Source of the DNA: Candidatus Zixiibacteriota bacterium
Lineage (GTDB): Bacteria > Zixibacteria > MSB-5A5 > GN15 > FEB-12
Direction: 5' to 3'
DNA: 64,000 nucleotides
Assembly: GCA_034003725.1 (NCBI GenBank)
Contig: JAVEYB010000014.1
Location: 1 to 64,000, forward strand
Position numbers and translations under genes: made by a program. Below are positions 52,873-64,000 of the stretch, in pieces (within the stretch, counting starts at the first letter, position 1; each line of letters opens with the position of its first letter). Under the pieces are notes generated by a model. That model saw only the letters and a program-made list of their open reading frames with translations, ran no database searches and was not told the DNA's origin.

Positions 52873-53631
52873 CCAAAACCGTCACACGCAACATCTGCGC
52901 CGCGATAATGATAGTGTGTGACGGTCTTTGTTTTGCCTTGACAGGTACCGGGGCCCCGTCTATACTGCCAGTAGCACTGAGAGAAGTGCAGTACTCTTGA
53001 GACTCCCCATCCTCAAAACCTCTCAACCCTCCACTGCCGTTGGCGTACGCGCGAAAACGTGACAACGGATGGAGGAAAGCCTATGGAATGAATTGTTCCG
53101 GGGCGTCGCCCTGCAGGGATGAGAGCGACAGTCTCGGAAGACATCAAGAAGAGAGACAGACCAATCAGAAACGGCCTGTCGGCCGCCAGTGCCGGCCGGC
53201 CGACATCGGCGCTTATCCGACGAACAGGGATTGATCCACCGCCCGTTCACTGCGCGCTTGGGTGGTCGCAACAGTCCGGAGTGGCTCTCGGGACCGCGTT
53301 GCCGGTTCCTGAGGTATCGGGGAGTGTCCGGTGGAGATCCGTTCCGAGACTCACCACGAACGGATCAAACGCTGCGCAAAACGATCGCCCGGTGTCGTAA
53401 CCCGCCACCGGGCATTTCCTTAGCCTACATACTGGGGGAGGCTCCCCCCAATCGGCGCTGTCCGGCGCCACGGAAAAGGTTTCCCGGCTGCTCATTTCTC
53501 CCACAATCTCCCGCATAAGATACTGATTTACAACGCCTTAGCTCAAGTCATCCGGTGCCGCCCCGGCGACGGCATTCCCCTTGCACATCTGTCGGAAAGC
53601 GAAGACGAAACTGCTTAGAGGACGGGTGACA
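52873..53631. other. Unassigned 759-bp region with several hairpins
   Basis: No gene has ribosome binding site and plausible composition. Hairpins: GTCGGCCG...CGGCCGAC (about 53177-53201), CCCGGTG...CACCGGG (53389-53413), GGGGGAGGCTCCCCCC (about 53433-53448). The distribution suggests a structured or regulatory RNA or insertion relic. I could not match it to RNase P, tmRNA, 6S or a riboswitch by eye. Confidence 0.5.
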
Positions 53632-53859
53632 ATGAAGGTCAAGTTTGTGCTCACCATGGATGACGTCGTCGTGGAAGACCGTCGAATCGACCAGCTCGTA
53701 CTCGACTGGATCGACGATCTGGCGCAGGAAGAGATACTGGAAATCTCTCACCGCTGGATCACCACCCAGAATTTTCTGACGACCCGCATGGAGGGATTGA
53801 TGCGGGTCGGCGAATCGTCGCTGACGATCGAGCCGTTGGAAGAGGGCAACAATGTTTAA
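53632..53859 (+). CDS. Small hypothetical protein (75 aa)
   Basis: ATG 53632 follows AGAGGACGGGTGAC. The sequence is acidic, beginning MKVKFVLTMDDVVVEDRRIDQLVLDWIDDLAQEEILEIS, with likely beta-alpha content and no hydrophobic segment. Overlaps the next gene by 8 nt, so it is probably coupled to that membrane protein. No family recognised. Confidence 0.55.
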   Translation: MKVKFVLTMDDVVVEDRRIDQLVLDWIDDLAQEEILEISHRWITTQNFLTTRMEGLMRVGESSLTIEPLEEGNNV

Positions 53860-54187
53860 CGCAGAGTTGATTGCTCAGGTCAGGGAGTTCGCCGACAAAG
53901 CCGCCGCGCGTGCGCACGAATACGAAGGGGTGATCGGGCAGGCGCGGCAGTGGATAGTCGACCATTTCGGTCAGAACGGCCTGCTCGCGGCTTATATCGC
54001 CGGCGGCGTTATCGTGATCGTGCTTCTTTCCCGTCTCGCCAAAATCGGATTCAACGCACTGAAGTACCTGGTAGTACCGTCGGTGGTGCTGGCGGGCCTG
54101 GCCTCGTACTTCATGGGGCTCAACTTCGCGGTCGCCCTGCCGGTGACGGTGACCATCTGCTCGCTGGTGATGCTCTTCAAAGGATAG
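53852..54187 (+). CDS. Small membrane protein (111 aa)
   Basis: A 45-residue amphipathic start (ELIAQVREFADKAAARAHEYEGVIGQARQWI) precedes a long hydrophobic segment (AAYIAGGVIVIVLLSRLAKIG) and two further ones (LVVPSVVLAGLASYFM, AVALPVTVTICSLVMLF). Overlaps the 75-aa gene by 8 nt. No family recognised. Confidence 0.6.
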   Translation: MFNAELIAQVREFADKAAARAHEYEGVIGQARQWIVDHFGQNGLLAAYIAGGVIVIVLLSRLAKIGFNALKYLVVPSVVLAGLASYFMGLNFAVALPVTVTICSLVMLFKG

Positions 54188-54418
54188 GCCGCGTCCCACT
54201 CAGTATAGCGAATCATCCCCACAGTTCGCGACGGAACAGCCCATGTATGATCGTGCCCGGAGATCGGTAACCACCTGCCTGAGGGAGGGATACGTGGTCT
54301 TTTGCGCCTCCGGCAGCGTGCTTGCACGGGCTGACGGCACCAGAGAGACAATTACGCGGATCACTGCGGGGAGCAATTCTCGCTAAACACGCCGTGGCCG
54401 AGAGCCGAAGGAGGCCCG

Positions 54419-54868
54419 ATGCCGGAGCCGAAACACTGTGTCAACTGCCAGAGCGAACTGGTTACGATCGGATCGATCAGCCTCTGCCCTCACTGCAATG
54501 CGCAGGATCTTGCCGAACTTCGGGTCTTCCTCGACGCCGATGATGACACGGCTTACGTGGTGATAGAGTGTCCCGGCGCGACCTTGTACGCGGAGGACGG
54601 AATCACGGTGGCCAAAGGAGTACGCTGGAAGAATGACGACGACCCGTCACAGGGCTACGAGGTGGTCGATCAGCAGATTTACGCTCCTACCCATCGCCGA
54701 TTCCGCCGTATCAAGAAGGACGCTTTGGGGAATATTCGTCGCTGCCAGGGCTGTCAGGACTACACGGTGCGCATGCGACGCCGTGAAGGACCGGATTTCT
54801 TCATTCCCTCCCCCCGACATCCCAACCGCAAGAAACTGAAGTCGGTTGAGTACGTAACTCGCCGCTGA
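54419..54868 (+). CDS. Zinc-ribbon protein (149 aa)
   Basis: GAAGGAGG precedes ATG 54419. The N-terminus has CVNCQSELVTIGSISLCPHC (C-x2-C...C-x2-C) and a further C-x2-C pair (RCQGCQDYTVRM) near residue 112. The charged C-terminus has RHPNRKKLKSVEYVTRR. Likely binds nucleic acid or protein; no named family. Monocistronic. Confidence 0.6.
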   Translation: MPEPKHCVNCQSELVTIGSISLCPHCNAQDLAELRVFLDADDDTAYVVIECPGATLYAEDGITVAKGVRWKNDDDPSQGYEVVDQQIYAPTHRRFRRIKKDALGNIRRCQGCQDYTVRMRRREGPDFFIPSPRHPNRKKLKSVEYVTRR

Positions 54869-54964
54869 CAATCGTCGGCACCGCAACGCAACCTCGCCCC
54901 TGTTTCGTTCGTATGACAGATACAACACAAGCGCAGTTCACGTCAGAAGCAGGGAGAGAGATTC

Positions 54965-55642
54965 ATGAAACGCACAGTGCGCTGGGTACTTCCGTTGCTT
55001 GCCGCGGTTTTGATGCCGATCGGTTCGGTTGTGGCCGACGACTGGTTCACGTGGGGCAACGGCGTCAAGGGTTCGGGAGATATCGTAACGGAAAGCCGTG
55101 ACGTGGGGGATTTCGATCGGATCAATTCGGCGGGCGCGTTCGACATCCACGTGACGGTCGGCCCGGAACCGACATTGAAGATCGAGTTCGACGACAACCT
55201 CATCGAGCTCATCGAAACCGAGGTGCGCGGCGGTACGCTGCGCATCGACTCGCGCAAATCCTTCCGCTCGCGCAGCGACTGCACGATCACCATCACGGTA
55301 CCATCGCTGGAACGGATTACCTCGAGCGGCTCGGGTGACATAACTGTCGAACGTCTCAGCGGCGAACTGTTTGAATGTCGCCTGTCCGGATCCGGGTCTA
55401 TTACGGCAGAAGGCGAGATAGGCGAGATCGAGGCGACGATATCCGGTTCGGGAGATATCGACGCGCGTAATCTGAAAGCGAAGTCGGCGTTCGCGCGCGT
55501 GTCGGGATCGGGAGAGATCGCTGTCTACGCGACGGATGATTTCGACGGAGTTGTCAGCGGCAGCGGCGATATTTTCTATTACGGTGATCCGGCGAAAACT
55601 TCAGTGAACGTGTCGGGCTCGGGTCGTATCAAAGCACGCTGA
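54965..55642 (+). CDS. Secreted head-GIN-domain adhesin-like protein (DUF2807)
   Basis: GCAGGGAGAGAG precedes ATG 54965. Signal peptide, then a Gly/Ser-rich beta-helix-like repeat of DUF2807: DFDRINSAGAFDIHVTVG..., LERITSSGSGDITVERLSG, ...EATISGSGDIDARNL. The repeated SGSGD turns are the hallmark of this putative autotransporter-adhesin family. Function unknown. A related but distinct DUF4097 protein lies at 48327-49394. Confidence 0.85.
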   Translation: MKRTVRWVLPLLAAVLMPIGSVVADDWFTWGNGVKGSGDIVTESRDVGDFDRINSAGAFDIHVTVGPEPTLKIEFDDNLIELIETEVRGGTLRIDSRKSFRSRSDCTITITVPSLERITSSGSGDITVERLSGELFECRLSGSGSITAEGEIGEIEATISGSGDIDARNLKAKSAFARVSGSGEIAVYATDDFDGVVSGSGDIFYYGDPAKTSVNVSGSGRIKAR

Positions 55643-55914
55643 CGGGCGCCTTTCGTGTCCCGCCGTGATTCTACCAGACGCATGAGCGTGCTTTGCCGGC
55701 GAATCGAAGTCGGCGCGGCACGTTTTTTTCGTGACTTTCGTGGTCCACGTTCATGACGTCGATGGCTCAAAAGTCCTGCGGTTTGACACGTCAAACGGGA
55801 CTGCTGATCTGTTGAAAAACAGACCTTTCGAAACCGTCGTAACTGGTTGTTCCACAATAAATTAAATAGAGTTTTTTTCTTGCAGGAGGAGGGTAAATCT
55901 GGTATCTTATACGC

Positions 55915-58213
<2,299 letters not shown>

Positions 58214-58235
58214 TCAATTCTCAGAGACGAGTCAT

Positions 58236-58283
58236 AACCTCCCTGCCGGGGACTGCGGTCTTCGGACGGGAGGTTTCTTTTTG
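58236..58283 (+). terminator. Terminator after gyrB
   Basis: AACCTCCC (58236-58243) pairs with GGGAGGTT (58268-58275), followed by TCTTTTT. Confidence 0.85.
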
Positions 58284-58308
58284 CCGTGGATCGCCACGGT
58301 GCTCGGAC

Positions 58309-58815
58309 TCAGGAGGCGGGTGATTCGGTGGGTCCGCTCTTTTCATTCTGCTGGCGCTTGAGGACCGATTCCGGACGGGTCGGCATGTTTTTGATCTCAT
58401 CGGGAAGCTCGACACGGGGCGCCCGAATGCCAAACCACCGCTGGTACCACTTCCACGACTTCTTCTGTTCCTTGTAGTACTTCTTAATGGCCCGTTCGCG
58501 TTTGAGGAAGACCGCGTCTTCGGCCTCGACTTTCTGAATGAGAATCTCTATTGATTCGCGGCGTTCCAGGACCAGGCGCAGAGCGTCGTAATCACGCCAG
58601 TTGAATACGGTCTGAACGATCGGCTCAAAAAACACCATTGCCTGCGAGCCGATATAATTCAGGGGCTTGATCGACTCGAGGAACACGATGGCTGGAACGG
58701 TCATGCCGCGTTTGACCACCTGGAAGGCGACCTTGTCAAGCACCGCCTCCTGCTCGTCGGGAAGCGGGTTCTTCTCGGGGTCGGGCAGCTGCATGGATCG
58801 CCCGAAAATATTCAT
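58309..58815 (-). CDS. Conserved-looking hypothetical protein (168 aa)
   Basis: The protein is basic in its last third (KRERAIKKYYKEQKKSWKWYQRWFGIRAPR) with hydrophobic VIFLESIKPLNYIGSQAMVFFEPIV in the middle, perhaps a membrane-associated segment. Overlaps the preceding gene by four bases. No family recognised. Confidence 0.55.
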   Translation of the reverse strand: MNIFGRSMQLPDPEKNPLPDEQEAVLDKVAFQVVKRGMTVPAIVFLESIKPLNYIGSQAMVFFEPIVQTVFNWRDYDALRLVLERRESIEILIQKVEAEDAVFLKRERAIKKYYKEQKKSWKWYQRWFGIRAPRVELPDEIKNMPTRPESVLKRQQNEKSGPTESPAS

Positions 58816-59333
58816 GCCGACACTCCATTGTCGGGAGCAGAGGACTCGGTGTGGACGTGACGACGGACAAAGGCAACCACGTCGTCGGCGTTGTTATTGA
58901 AAATCAGGTAGAGGCCGCGGAAGTTTTCGAGTCGCGACGGTTCGACGAACGGCGAGAGCAGAACGCCGTTGCGATCGGGATAAAAGCTCCGGTAGATCGA
59001 CCAGTCCTTGTTAAGCGTCTGGGTGGTGGTCCTGACGGTGACGCCGGTCGAGGAGAGCCGATACCGGGTCGGGAAATAGAATTTGGCCAGTGAACCGAAC
59101 AAGATGGCCAGCGCCAGGCCGGCGAACCAGGTGGAGTTGGTGGAAATATAGGTGATAAAGCAGCAGGCAAGGATGAAGACGGTGACGGCCGCCGACACGA
59201 GCGGCTTGCGCTTCACCGGATGTGACACCCATTCGAGAGTTTCTCCCGGGGTGCTTTCGGACGGCGGCGCCTGCGGCTCGGCATTCAGCGACATTTCGGT
59301 CTGTCGGGAATCGCGTCGCTCCTGATCGGTCAT
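58812..59333 (-). CDS. Two-span membrane protein, PH-like (173 aa)
   Basis: An acidic start, then VSAAVTVFILACCFITYIS and FAGLALAILFGSLAKFYF, followed by a beta-rich part (YRLSSTGVTVRTTTQTLNKDWSIYRSFYPDRNGVLLSPF) resembling bacterial PH domains. Starts 3 nt after the 72-aa gene. Role unknown. Confidence 0.6.
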   Translation of the reverse strand: MTDQERRDSRQTEMSLNAEPQAPPSESTPGETLEWVSHPVKRKPLVSAAVTVFILACCFITYISTNSTWFAGLALAILFGSLAKFYFPTRYRLSSTGVTVRTTTQTLNKDWSIYRSFYPDRNGVLLSPFVEPSRLENFRGLYLIFNNNADDVVAFVRRHVHTESSAPDNGVSA

Positions 59334-59336
59334 CGA

Positions 59337-59555
59337 TCATCCCTCGGCAGCACCGGAATCCGCCTGGCGGTACCGCTCTTTTTTCACACGCTCCATCATG
59401 TCGAGCAATTCGTTCGGGGCGAACAACTTCTTTTCGATCAGAAGCCGGACGAGCGCTTCCTGTGCGAGGTTATTGGACAAGGCAAGTTCTTCGTACGTAA
59501 CGTCGCGCTCCTTGCCGTTGATGACCATTTTGATGGCGACTCTGTCGCTGCCCAT
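59337..59555 (-). CDS. Small hypothetical protein (72 aa)
   Basis: A highly charged helical protein, MGSDRVAIKMVINGKERDVTYEELALSNNLAQEALVRLLIEKKLF..., without membrane segment. First of a three-gene set on the minus strand with the PH-like and 168-aa proteins. Unknown family. Confidence 0.5.
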   Translation of the reverse strand: MGSDRVAIKMVINGKERDVTYEELALSNNLAQEALVRLLIEKKLFAPNELLDMMERVKKERYRQADSGAAEG

Positions 59556-59637
59556 GTTCGATTCTCCGGTTATCGCAAGTGTCGTGTTTTCAGCAGGTCG
59601 AACCCGTCCGGCCGATGCGGGTCATATCGGGCCGCCG

Positions 59638-61431
59638 CTACGGCTTTTCTGTCACGGGTTCGGTCGGCGCGATGAGATCGCCAGCAAGGCCGATATACTC
59701 CGCAGCGCCGTCGGTGATGCGGTAAATGGGCAGGGCCGTGTTTTCACGGGAGTGTCCGAACGAAATTGGTCCGGCTGCACCATGCCAGTCGGCGGTCGCG
59801 GCGATTTGTCGAATCAATCCTTCCCGCGTGGCGGCGCCGTCGCGCGCAGCCCGTGTCGCGAGTGAAACGGCGTCGTAACCGAGTCGCGAGAGCCGTCCGG
59901 GCGTCCCGCCGAACCGGGCGTCATAGGCGGCGGCGAATCGCACGAACTCCTCCGAGCGGTCGCCCTCGAGAAACGGGGACGGGAATACCGCCCGACGGGT
60001 GATCCGTTCGTCGAGCCGATACACGCTTTCGTCGCCCCAACCGTCGGAACCCAGCAGAGCCGCATTCAGATTGTAGAACAGAATTTGGGGCAGCAGGAGT
60101 CGAAGCTGGCCCGGCGAGCCCGGCAGAAACAGGCAATCGATGTGGGCCGGTATCACGTCAAGATCGAGCGTGTCGCCCGAAGCCGGATCGATATAATAAG
60201 TGGAGTCGGCGGGATCACCAACCAGCAGACGCTTGACGTCGCGAACGTACGGTCCGAAGTCCTTTTCGCGCGCGCGATAGTATTCGATAGCCACGAGCGT
60301 ACCGCCCAGTTCCGTGAAGCGGTCGGAAAAAGCGCGGGCCATCCGCAGGTGCTCGTAATCGGTCGAGGTGATGACGGCTGCCGAATCCGCCGCCAGGTTG
60401 TACCGGGCATATTCCGCCATGCGGACACCCTGCAGCTCTACGTTCGGTGACAACTGAAAGGCCGACTCGGAGAGCCGGGTGAGCCCGGCCTGCGTTGCGG
60501 CGGGTGCAATCAGAGGTACCGCATCACAGGCGAGGGTGGCCGACGCCACGGCGCTTTCTTCGCTCGTGAGCGGACCGATGATCAGGTCGGTCGCACCGGC
60601 GGCGAGTTCGCGCACGATGCGCGCGGCCGTAATCGGATCGCCTTCGGTATCGTACAACGCGAGATTCAGAGACCGGCCGGTTTCCTGACGGAACTGCTCG
60701 GCGGCGATTATGGCGCCATTGTACAGTTCCTGTCCGAACGATTCCAACTCTCCCGACAGCGGCAAAACCACGGCGATATCGAGTGCGGTCATCGGCGAAC
60801 CGGTCGCACCGGGGACCGATGAGGCCGCCTGTCCGCATTCGGCTCGAAGCCTCTTCGCTGATTCGGATTCATCGCGTGTGACGAGGGCGTCCGCGACGGC
60901 CAGCATAAGGGGACACCGACGATCGGCCGGGACCGACCGAAAGTCGGCGGGAGAGAGCGCGACGGACCGGGCGTTGATCACGGCAGCCGTCAGCGAAGAC
61001 ACGATGAGATCGGACAGGCGCGGGTCGCCGGACGCGGCATAGGCGGCGATATAGTCCTCCACGGCGCGGTCGACAAGGCCGCGCATGTAGTCGATGTTAG
61101 CCTGAAAGAAGGTCGCATACGGTGCGAGTGGTGAGCCGGGGAATCGCGCCGAGTAGTTCGAGAAACCGGCTTCGGCCTTGGCCAGGTCGCCGAAGTGATA
61201 GTCGGCCTTGGCTCTATGAAACAAGAACAGATCAAGATTGGGAGACTGCGGAAAGCGACCGGCCAGTTGTTCGAAGACGCGCGAGGCTTCGAGGAAGTCG
61301 CCCTCGCGCATGAGGCGCTTGCCTTTCGCGTAGGACGAGACGGCCTCCGGGGTGTCGTCGATCGTGTCCGCGGAGACGAGCGCCGCGCACATCGCGACAA
61401 CGGCAATGAGCATGACTGGAATGCGTATCAC
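59638..61431 (-). CDS. TPR plus periplasmic-binding-protein (LivJ/LpoA-like) protein
   Basis: 597 aa with a signal peptide (AMCAALVSA). Residues 30-150 contain TPR-like helices (GDFLEASRVFEQLAGRFPQS). Residues 220-590 resemble type 1 periplasmic-binding domains (AVVLPLSGELESFGQELYNGAIIAAEQF, LIIGPLTSEESAVAS, PLIAPAATQAGLTRLSES). TPR plus this fold is the architecture of LpoA-type penicillin-binding-protein activators and some amino-acid-binding proteins; I cannot choose between them from sequence. Not part of an ABC operon here. Confidence 0.78.
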   Translation of the reverse strand: MIRIPVMLIAVVAMCAALVSADTIDDTPEAVSSYAKGKRLMREGDFLEASRVFEQLAGRFPQSPNLDLFLFHRAKADYHFGDLAKAEAGFSNYSARFPGSPLAPYATFFQANIDYMRGLVDRAVEDYIAAYAASGDPRLSDLIVSSLTAAVINARSVALSPADFRSVPADRRCPLMLAVADALVTRDESESAKRLRAECGQAASSVPGATGSPMTALDIAVVLPLSGELESFGQELYNGAIIAAEQFRQETGRSLNLALYDTEGDPITAARIVRELAAGATDLIIGPLTSEESAVASATLACDAVPLIAPAATQAGLTRLSESAFQLSPNVELQGVRMAEYARYNLAADSAAVITSTDYEHLRMARAFSDRFTELGGTLVAIEYYRAREKDFGPYVRDVKRLLVGDPADSTYYIDPASGDTLDLDVIPAHIDCLFLPGSPGQLRLLLPQILFYNLNAALLGSDGWGDESVYRLDERITRRAVFPSPFLEGDRSEEFVRFAAAYDARFGGTPGRLSRLGYDAVSLATRAARDGAATREGLIRQIAATADWHGAAGPISFGHSRENTALPIYRITDGAAEYIGLAGDLIAPTEPVTEKP

Positions 61432-61436
61432 CGTAC

Positions 61437-61937
61437 CTACAGCGAGTATTTCCCGAAATCTTCGGGATTGATTCTGCGAAGGCGCTCGCGCAGCGATTCC
61501 GGATCGGTCGGCATATCGGGGGCCTGCCCCGACGAGTCATCGGGGCGCTGATTAAAGAGCTCCTCGTTGACATAGATACGCGCCTGGGTTTTGAGCGCAA
61601 GCGCAAGCGAGTCCGACGGTCGTGCGTCGATCACCTTCTCCGCGCCGTTGCCGATGTCGAGATGGATCAGGGCGTAAAACGTCTGCTCTTTCAATTCGGT
61701 GATTTCCACCTTCTCGACGGTGGCGCCGAGGGTGTCGATCACGCGTTTCAGCAGATCGTGCGTCATGGGGCGGTTGGAGCCGACGTTCGACAGCTCCATT
61801 GCGATAGCCCACGCCTCGGCATGGCCGATCCAGATCGGAAGCACCTTGTCGATGTCCAGAGGCGACAGAACCACCACCGGTGTGTTGGTGGTCATATCCA
61901 GCGCCAGGCCCTCAATTTTGGCTTCCAGCATTTTCAT
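61437..61937 (-). CDS. Bifunctional nuclease family protein (DUF151)
   Basis: 166 aa. IEGLALDMTTNTPVVVLSPLDIDKVLPIWIGHAEAWAIAMEL and TFYALIHLDIGNGAEKVIDARPSDSLALALKT are the characteristic blocks of the BFN domain, reported as DNase/RNase in plants and bacteria. The C-terminal 40 residues are disordered, Pro/Asp/Ser-rich. In an operon with rplI and the TPR-binding protein. Confidence 0.88.
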   Translation of the reverse strand: MKMLEAKIEGLALDMTTNTPVVVLSPLDIDKVLPIWIGHAEAWAIAMELSNVGSNRPMTHDLLKRVIDTLGATVEKVEITELKEQTFYALIHLDIGNGAEKVIDARPSDSLALALKTQARIYVNEELFNQRPDDSSGQAPDMPTDPESLRERLRRINPEDFGKYSL

Positions 61938-61968
61938 ACGGGCCCTTGCGATTGGGTTGCTACGTACG

Positions 61969-62421
61969 TTACGCCTGCGGCTTTTTCACCACAAACAGCT
62001 TCAGATTGGCGACGACTTCCTTTTCGACCTTCACCGGCACCGTGTATACGCCGAGCGCCTTGATCGGCTCATCGAGCTGGATCATACGCTTGTCGACCTG
62101 CACGCCCTGCTCTTCGAGCAGGCGAGTGATGTCGGCATTGGTCACCGATCCGAACAACTTCTCTTCCTCGCCCACGAGAACCTCGACCGACAGCGACAGT
62201 TTCTCGATGTGGTCCTTGACCTTTTCAGCGCTGCGACGGCGCTTTTTCTCGCGGATCTCATGCTGTTTTTCGATCTCGGAGATTGCCTGCAGATTGGCCT
62301 TGGTGGCCGGAACAGCCAGATTACGCGGCAGCAGGAAATTCCTGCCGTAGCCGCCCTTCACCTCGACCGTCTGGCCGACTTTTCCGAGGCGGGGAATGTC
62401 TTCGCGGAGTATGACCTTCAT
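61969..62421 (-). CDS. rplI: Ribosomal protein L9
   Basis: 150 aa, standard length. N-terminal domain MKVILREDIPRLGKVGQTVEVKGGYGRNFLLPRNLAVPAT with the long connecting helix after it, and C-terminal domain EKLFGSVTNADITRLLEEQGV. Lies downstream of rpsR and DUF2232, as in the common rpsF-ssb-rpsR-...-rplI operon. Confidence 0.97.
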   Translation of the reverse strand: MKVILREDIPRLGKVGQTVEVKGGYGRNFLLPRNLAVPATKANLQAISEIEKQHEIREKKRRRSAEKVKDHIEKLSLSVEVLVGEEEKLFGSVTNADITRLLEEQGVQVDKRMIQLDEPIKALGVYTVPVKVEKEVVANLKLFVVKKPQA

Positions 62422-62474
62422 AACGACCTCAATATAAGGAGACGAACATTGTTTCGAAACCGATACTTTGTTTT

Positions 62475-63470
62475 TTACCGTGCGTCCACGCGCCAGCCAA
62501 ACAGCGAGTCAATCACACCCACCAGGGCGATCGCCGCGAGTCCGTATAAGTGCGTGAGCGCTATTACTATATACACTACAATCCGAATCCAGATCGGCGC
62601 ACGCCGGGCCTGAAATACATATTCAAGAGCGGCGAATCCGGTCACCGAATAGAATATCAGCAGCCCGAGCAGGACGTTATCGGCGATCAGCCGGGGTCCC
62701 GCGGAACCGACCAGATGAACGAGGGCCGCCGCGAGCAACACCAGGACAACCGGTCGCGGCATTTTCCATCGCGTGAACGACAGCGTCACCGCAGAACTGA
62801 CCGAGCGCCGGGCCACCCCGTAGAAGAACCACAGCGCACCAACCGAGAATTGCACTACTGTACTCATGGTCAGCAGTCCCGGAACAAACGGCACCACCCG
62901 GTGCATCATTCGCAGGTAACCTCGGCCGAACGGCACGGATGCGAGCCCGGCGGCATCGAGAGCGCCCTCGCCGTCGTGCGCGATCACCTCATCGGTCATG
63001 TATGTCAGATCCCGTATCATCGACGGCCATTCGTTCCAGTAACGGACCAGTAAACAACCAATCAACACGATCAGTCCGAGCACGTACGCACTGCGGAATC
63101 GTACTGCGCGCCGCGCCGCCAAGCCGACTGCCACCGACGAGAGCACGGGGACGGCCAGCTCCACGGCAATCATCCAGACGCTGCTCTGCCTCGAGAGTAC
63201 GACGGCGATAGCAAACGACGCCGCTGACGCGACTGCCACCATCCACAGGCGATCATCGAATGTCATCCGTGCCAGCACCCGGTACACAATCATCGCGAGA
63301 AGGTATCCGAGTGCGGCGAGAAGCATGATCGCCGCCGGGGCTCCGAGAGCCTCACTGCCGAAGCGGATCCCCGCGTATAGCGGCAGCACGCCGGCAGTCA
63401 GCAGGGCTATTCCGGTCCCATGCGGGACACGGTCGGACACGCCGCGTTGCTCCTTATCGGTACGACTCAC
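62475..63470 (-). CDS. DUF2232 (YybS-like) membrane protein
   Basis: 331 aa with eight or so hydrophobic segments and few charged loops; size and position between rpsR and rplI match the YybS/DUF2232 family found in this operon in Firmicutes. Start overlaps the rpsR stop by 17 nt. Function unknown, presumed transport- or lipid-linked membrane protein. Confidence 0.75.
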   Translation of the reverse strand: MSRTDKEQRGVSDRVPHGTGIALLTAGVLPLYAGIRFGSEALGAPAAIMLLAALGYLLAMIVYRVLARMTFDDRLWMVAVASAASFAIAVVLSRQSSVWMIAVELAVPVLSSVAVGLAARRAVRFRSAYVLGLIVLIGCLLVRYWNEWPSMIRDLTYMTDEVIAHDGEGALDAAGLASVPFGRGYLRMMHRVVPFVPGLLTMSTVVQFSVGALWFFYGVARRSVSSAVTLSFTRWKMPRPVVLVLLAAALVHLVGSAGPRLIADNVLLGLLIFYSVTGFAALEYVFQARRAPIWIRIVVYIVIALTHLYGLAAIALVGVIDSLFGWRVDAR

Positions 63471-63690
63471 TCACAAAAGGCAGAATCGCCAGATGTCGGG
63501 CGCGCTTGATTGCGGTCGTCAGCTTGCGCTGCATCGGCGCACACGTACCGGTGATGCGGCGCGGGACGATCTTACCGCGCTCCGTGATAAACCGGCGCAG
63601 CAGGCGCTCGTCCTTGTAGTCAATGAACCTGATGCCGTTCTCTTTGAAGCGGCATACTTTCTTGCGTTTCTTGCCGGCGAAAAATGCCAT
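63454..63690 (-). CDS. rpsR: Ribosomal protein S18
   Basis: 78 aa, standard. [48 protein letters not shown] followed by [19 protein letters not shown] is the S18 signature. Downstream of the partial upstream gene, as in rpsF-(ssb)-rpsR. Confidence 0.97.
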   Translation of the reverse strand: MAFFAGKKRKKVCRFKENGIRFIDYKDERLLRRFITERGKIVPRRITGTCAPMQRKLTTAIKRARHLAILPFVSESYR

Positions 63691-63745
63691 GCTGATACCC
63701 TATGTTATTCAGTCAGATTGTTCGGTGAACGTGATCGCGCGGCTC

Positions 63746-64000
63746 CTACAGCTCGTCGCCTTCGGTCAGCCGGTCCTTCCGTTCCTCAGACGGTCTCGAC
63801 GGTGCGGCAGTGCCGGAGCCGCGAGGCGAGACGCCGGCGTCATCGGCCGAATCCCGCTGGCCGCGGTCACCCATCGGGCGCGACTCGCGCCGGCCCATCT
63901 CGGGGCGACGCTCGCCGCCGCCATCGAATTCAGGACGGCGGCCGGAGCCGGTCGTGGTCGGCATCGGGGCAGGAGCAACTCTCTCAGCCATATCCTGCGG
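63746..64000 (-). CDS. Partial gene upstream of rpsR: C-terminal tail of S6 or SSB
   Basis: The frame is open to the window edge. What is seen is the end of a protein: residues PQDMAERVAPAP lead into a Gly/Arg/Ser/Pro-rich disordered tail ending RLTEGDEL. In the normal operon order this position is occupied by rpsF (S6) or ssb; both can carry such tails. The structured domain is outside the window, so I do not choose. The ATG at 63991 need not be a start. Confidence 0.6.
   Translation of the reverse strand, partial: PQDMAERVAPAPMPTTTGSGRRPEFDGGGERRPEMGRRESRPMGDRGQRDSADDAGVSPRGSGTAAPSRPSEERKDRLTEGDEL

Noticed and set aside
52873-53631. RNase P RNA, because of GGAGGAAAGCC at about 53070
   Set aside because: Only this short CR-I-like stretch is present; the CR-V ACAGAA...-type region and the P4 pairing are not visible.

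Overview
The window is GC-rich, densely packed bacterial chromosome that mixes housekeeping genes with one accessory region. It carries Gram-negative envelope genes: MCE/MlaD-type lipid transport, an outer-membrane patatin-barrel, TonB, TPR lipoproteins and a 6-bladed propeller/TlpA/DUF5916 cluster. This mix, with DciA-GyrB, class II PyrF with PyrDB/PyrK, and head-GIN adhesins, fits an uncultured lineage of the FCB (Fibrobacteres-Chlorobi-Bacteroidetes) group. A candidate phylum such as Zixibacteria is my best guess, by inference only. No rRNA or tRNA gene was recognised.

Layout. 1-1349: tail of an IS3-type transposase, then non-coding DNA with an 84-bp direct repeat and several similar hairpins. 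1350-6664: YeiH-like exporter, a truncated cNMP-domain gene, tadA with two membrane proteins, tpx, a GNAT. 6638-14230 (minus): pyrF-pyrD-pyrK, a TPR lipoprotein, a SIRT5-like sirtuin, an MCE protein, rsgA. 14456-22596: secA, nnrD/E, lon, ychF. 39230-42462: nfo, ridA, a DUF433/HTH protein, an aldehyde dehydrogenase. 42890-45798: minor pilins PilV/W/X. 45904-50194: a SppA with an extra N-terminal barrel-like region, an adhesin-like protein, an rRNA/tRNA methyltransferase. 50230-58213: patatin-BamA barrel, small proteins, dciA-gyrB. 58309-64000: small proteins, a TPR/periplasmic-binding protein, a bifunctional nuclease, rplI, a DUF2232 protein, rpsR and the 3' end of an S6 or SSB gene.

The unusual part is 22758-39192. 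A TPR-AAA+-Fis protein (a sigma-54 activator without a receiver domain) sits among small secreted proteins. Five intergenic regions carry the same palindrome, CTGCGCGAATTCGCGCAG or a one-base variant, with a second TCGCGCAG half-site 23-24 bp further on. About 100 bp downstream of each lies a sigma-54-type -24/-12 element (GGYAC-N8-GC or GT). Four point directly at an operon headed by a short secreted peptide, a lipoprotein-like Cys-rich precursor or a 373-aa secreted protein; the fifth drives a Yip1-like/peptide/TonB operon. Two precursors (28016-28780 and 34957-35754) share an almost identical signal peptide, differ in body, end in hydrophobic Cys/Gly/Ala-rich tails, and are each followed by a small membrane protein. 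This suggests a bacteriocin-like or signalling peptide system with its own sigma-54 control. The architecture is read directly from sequence; the biological function is inference.
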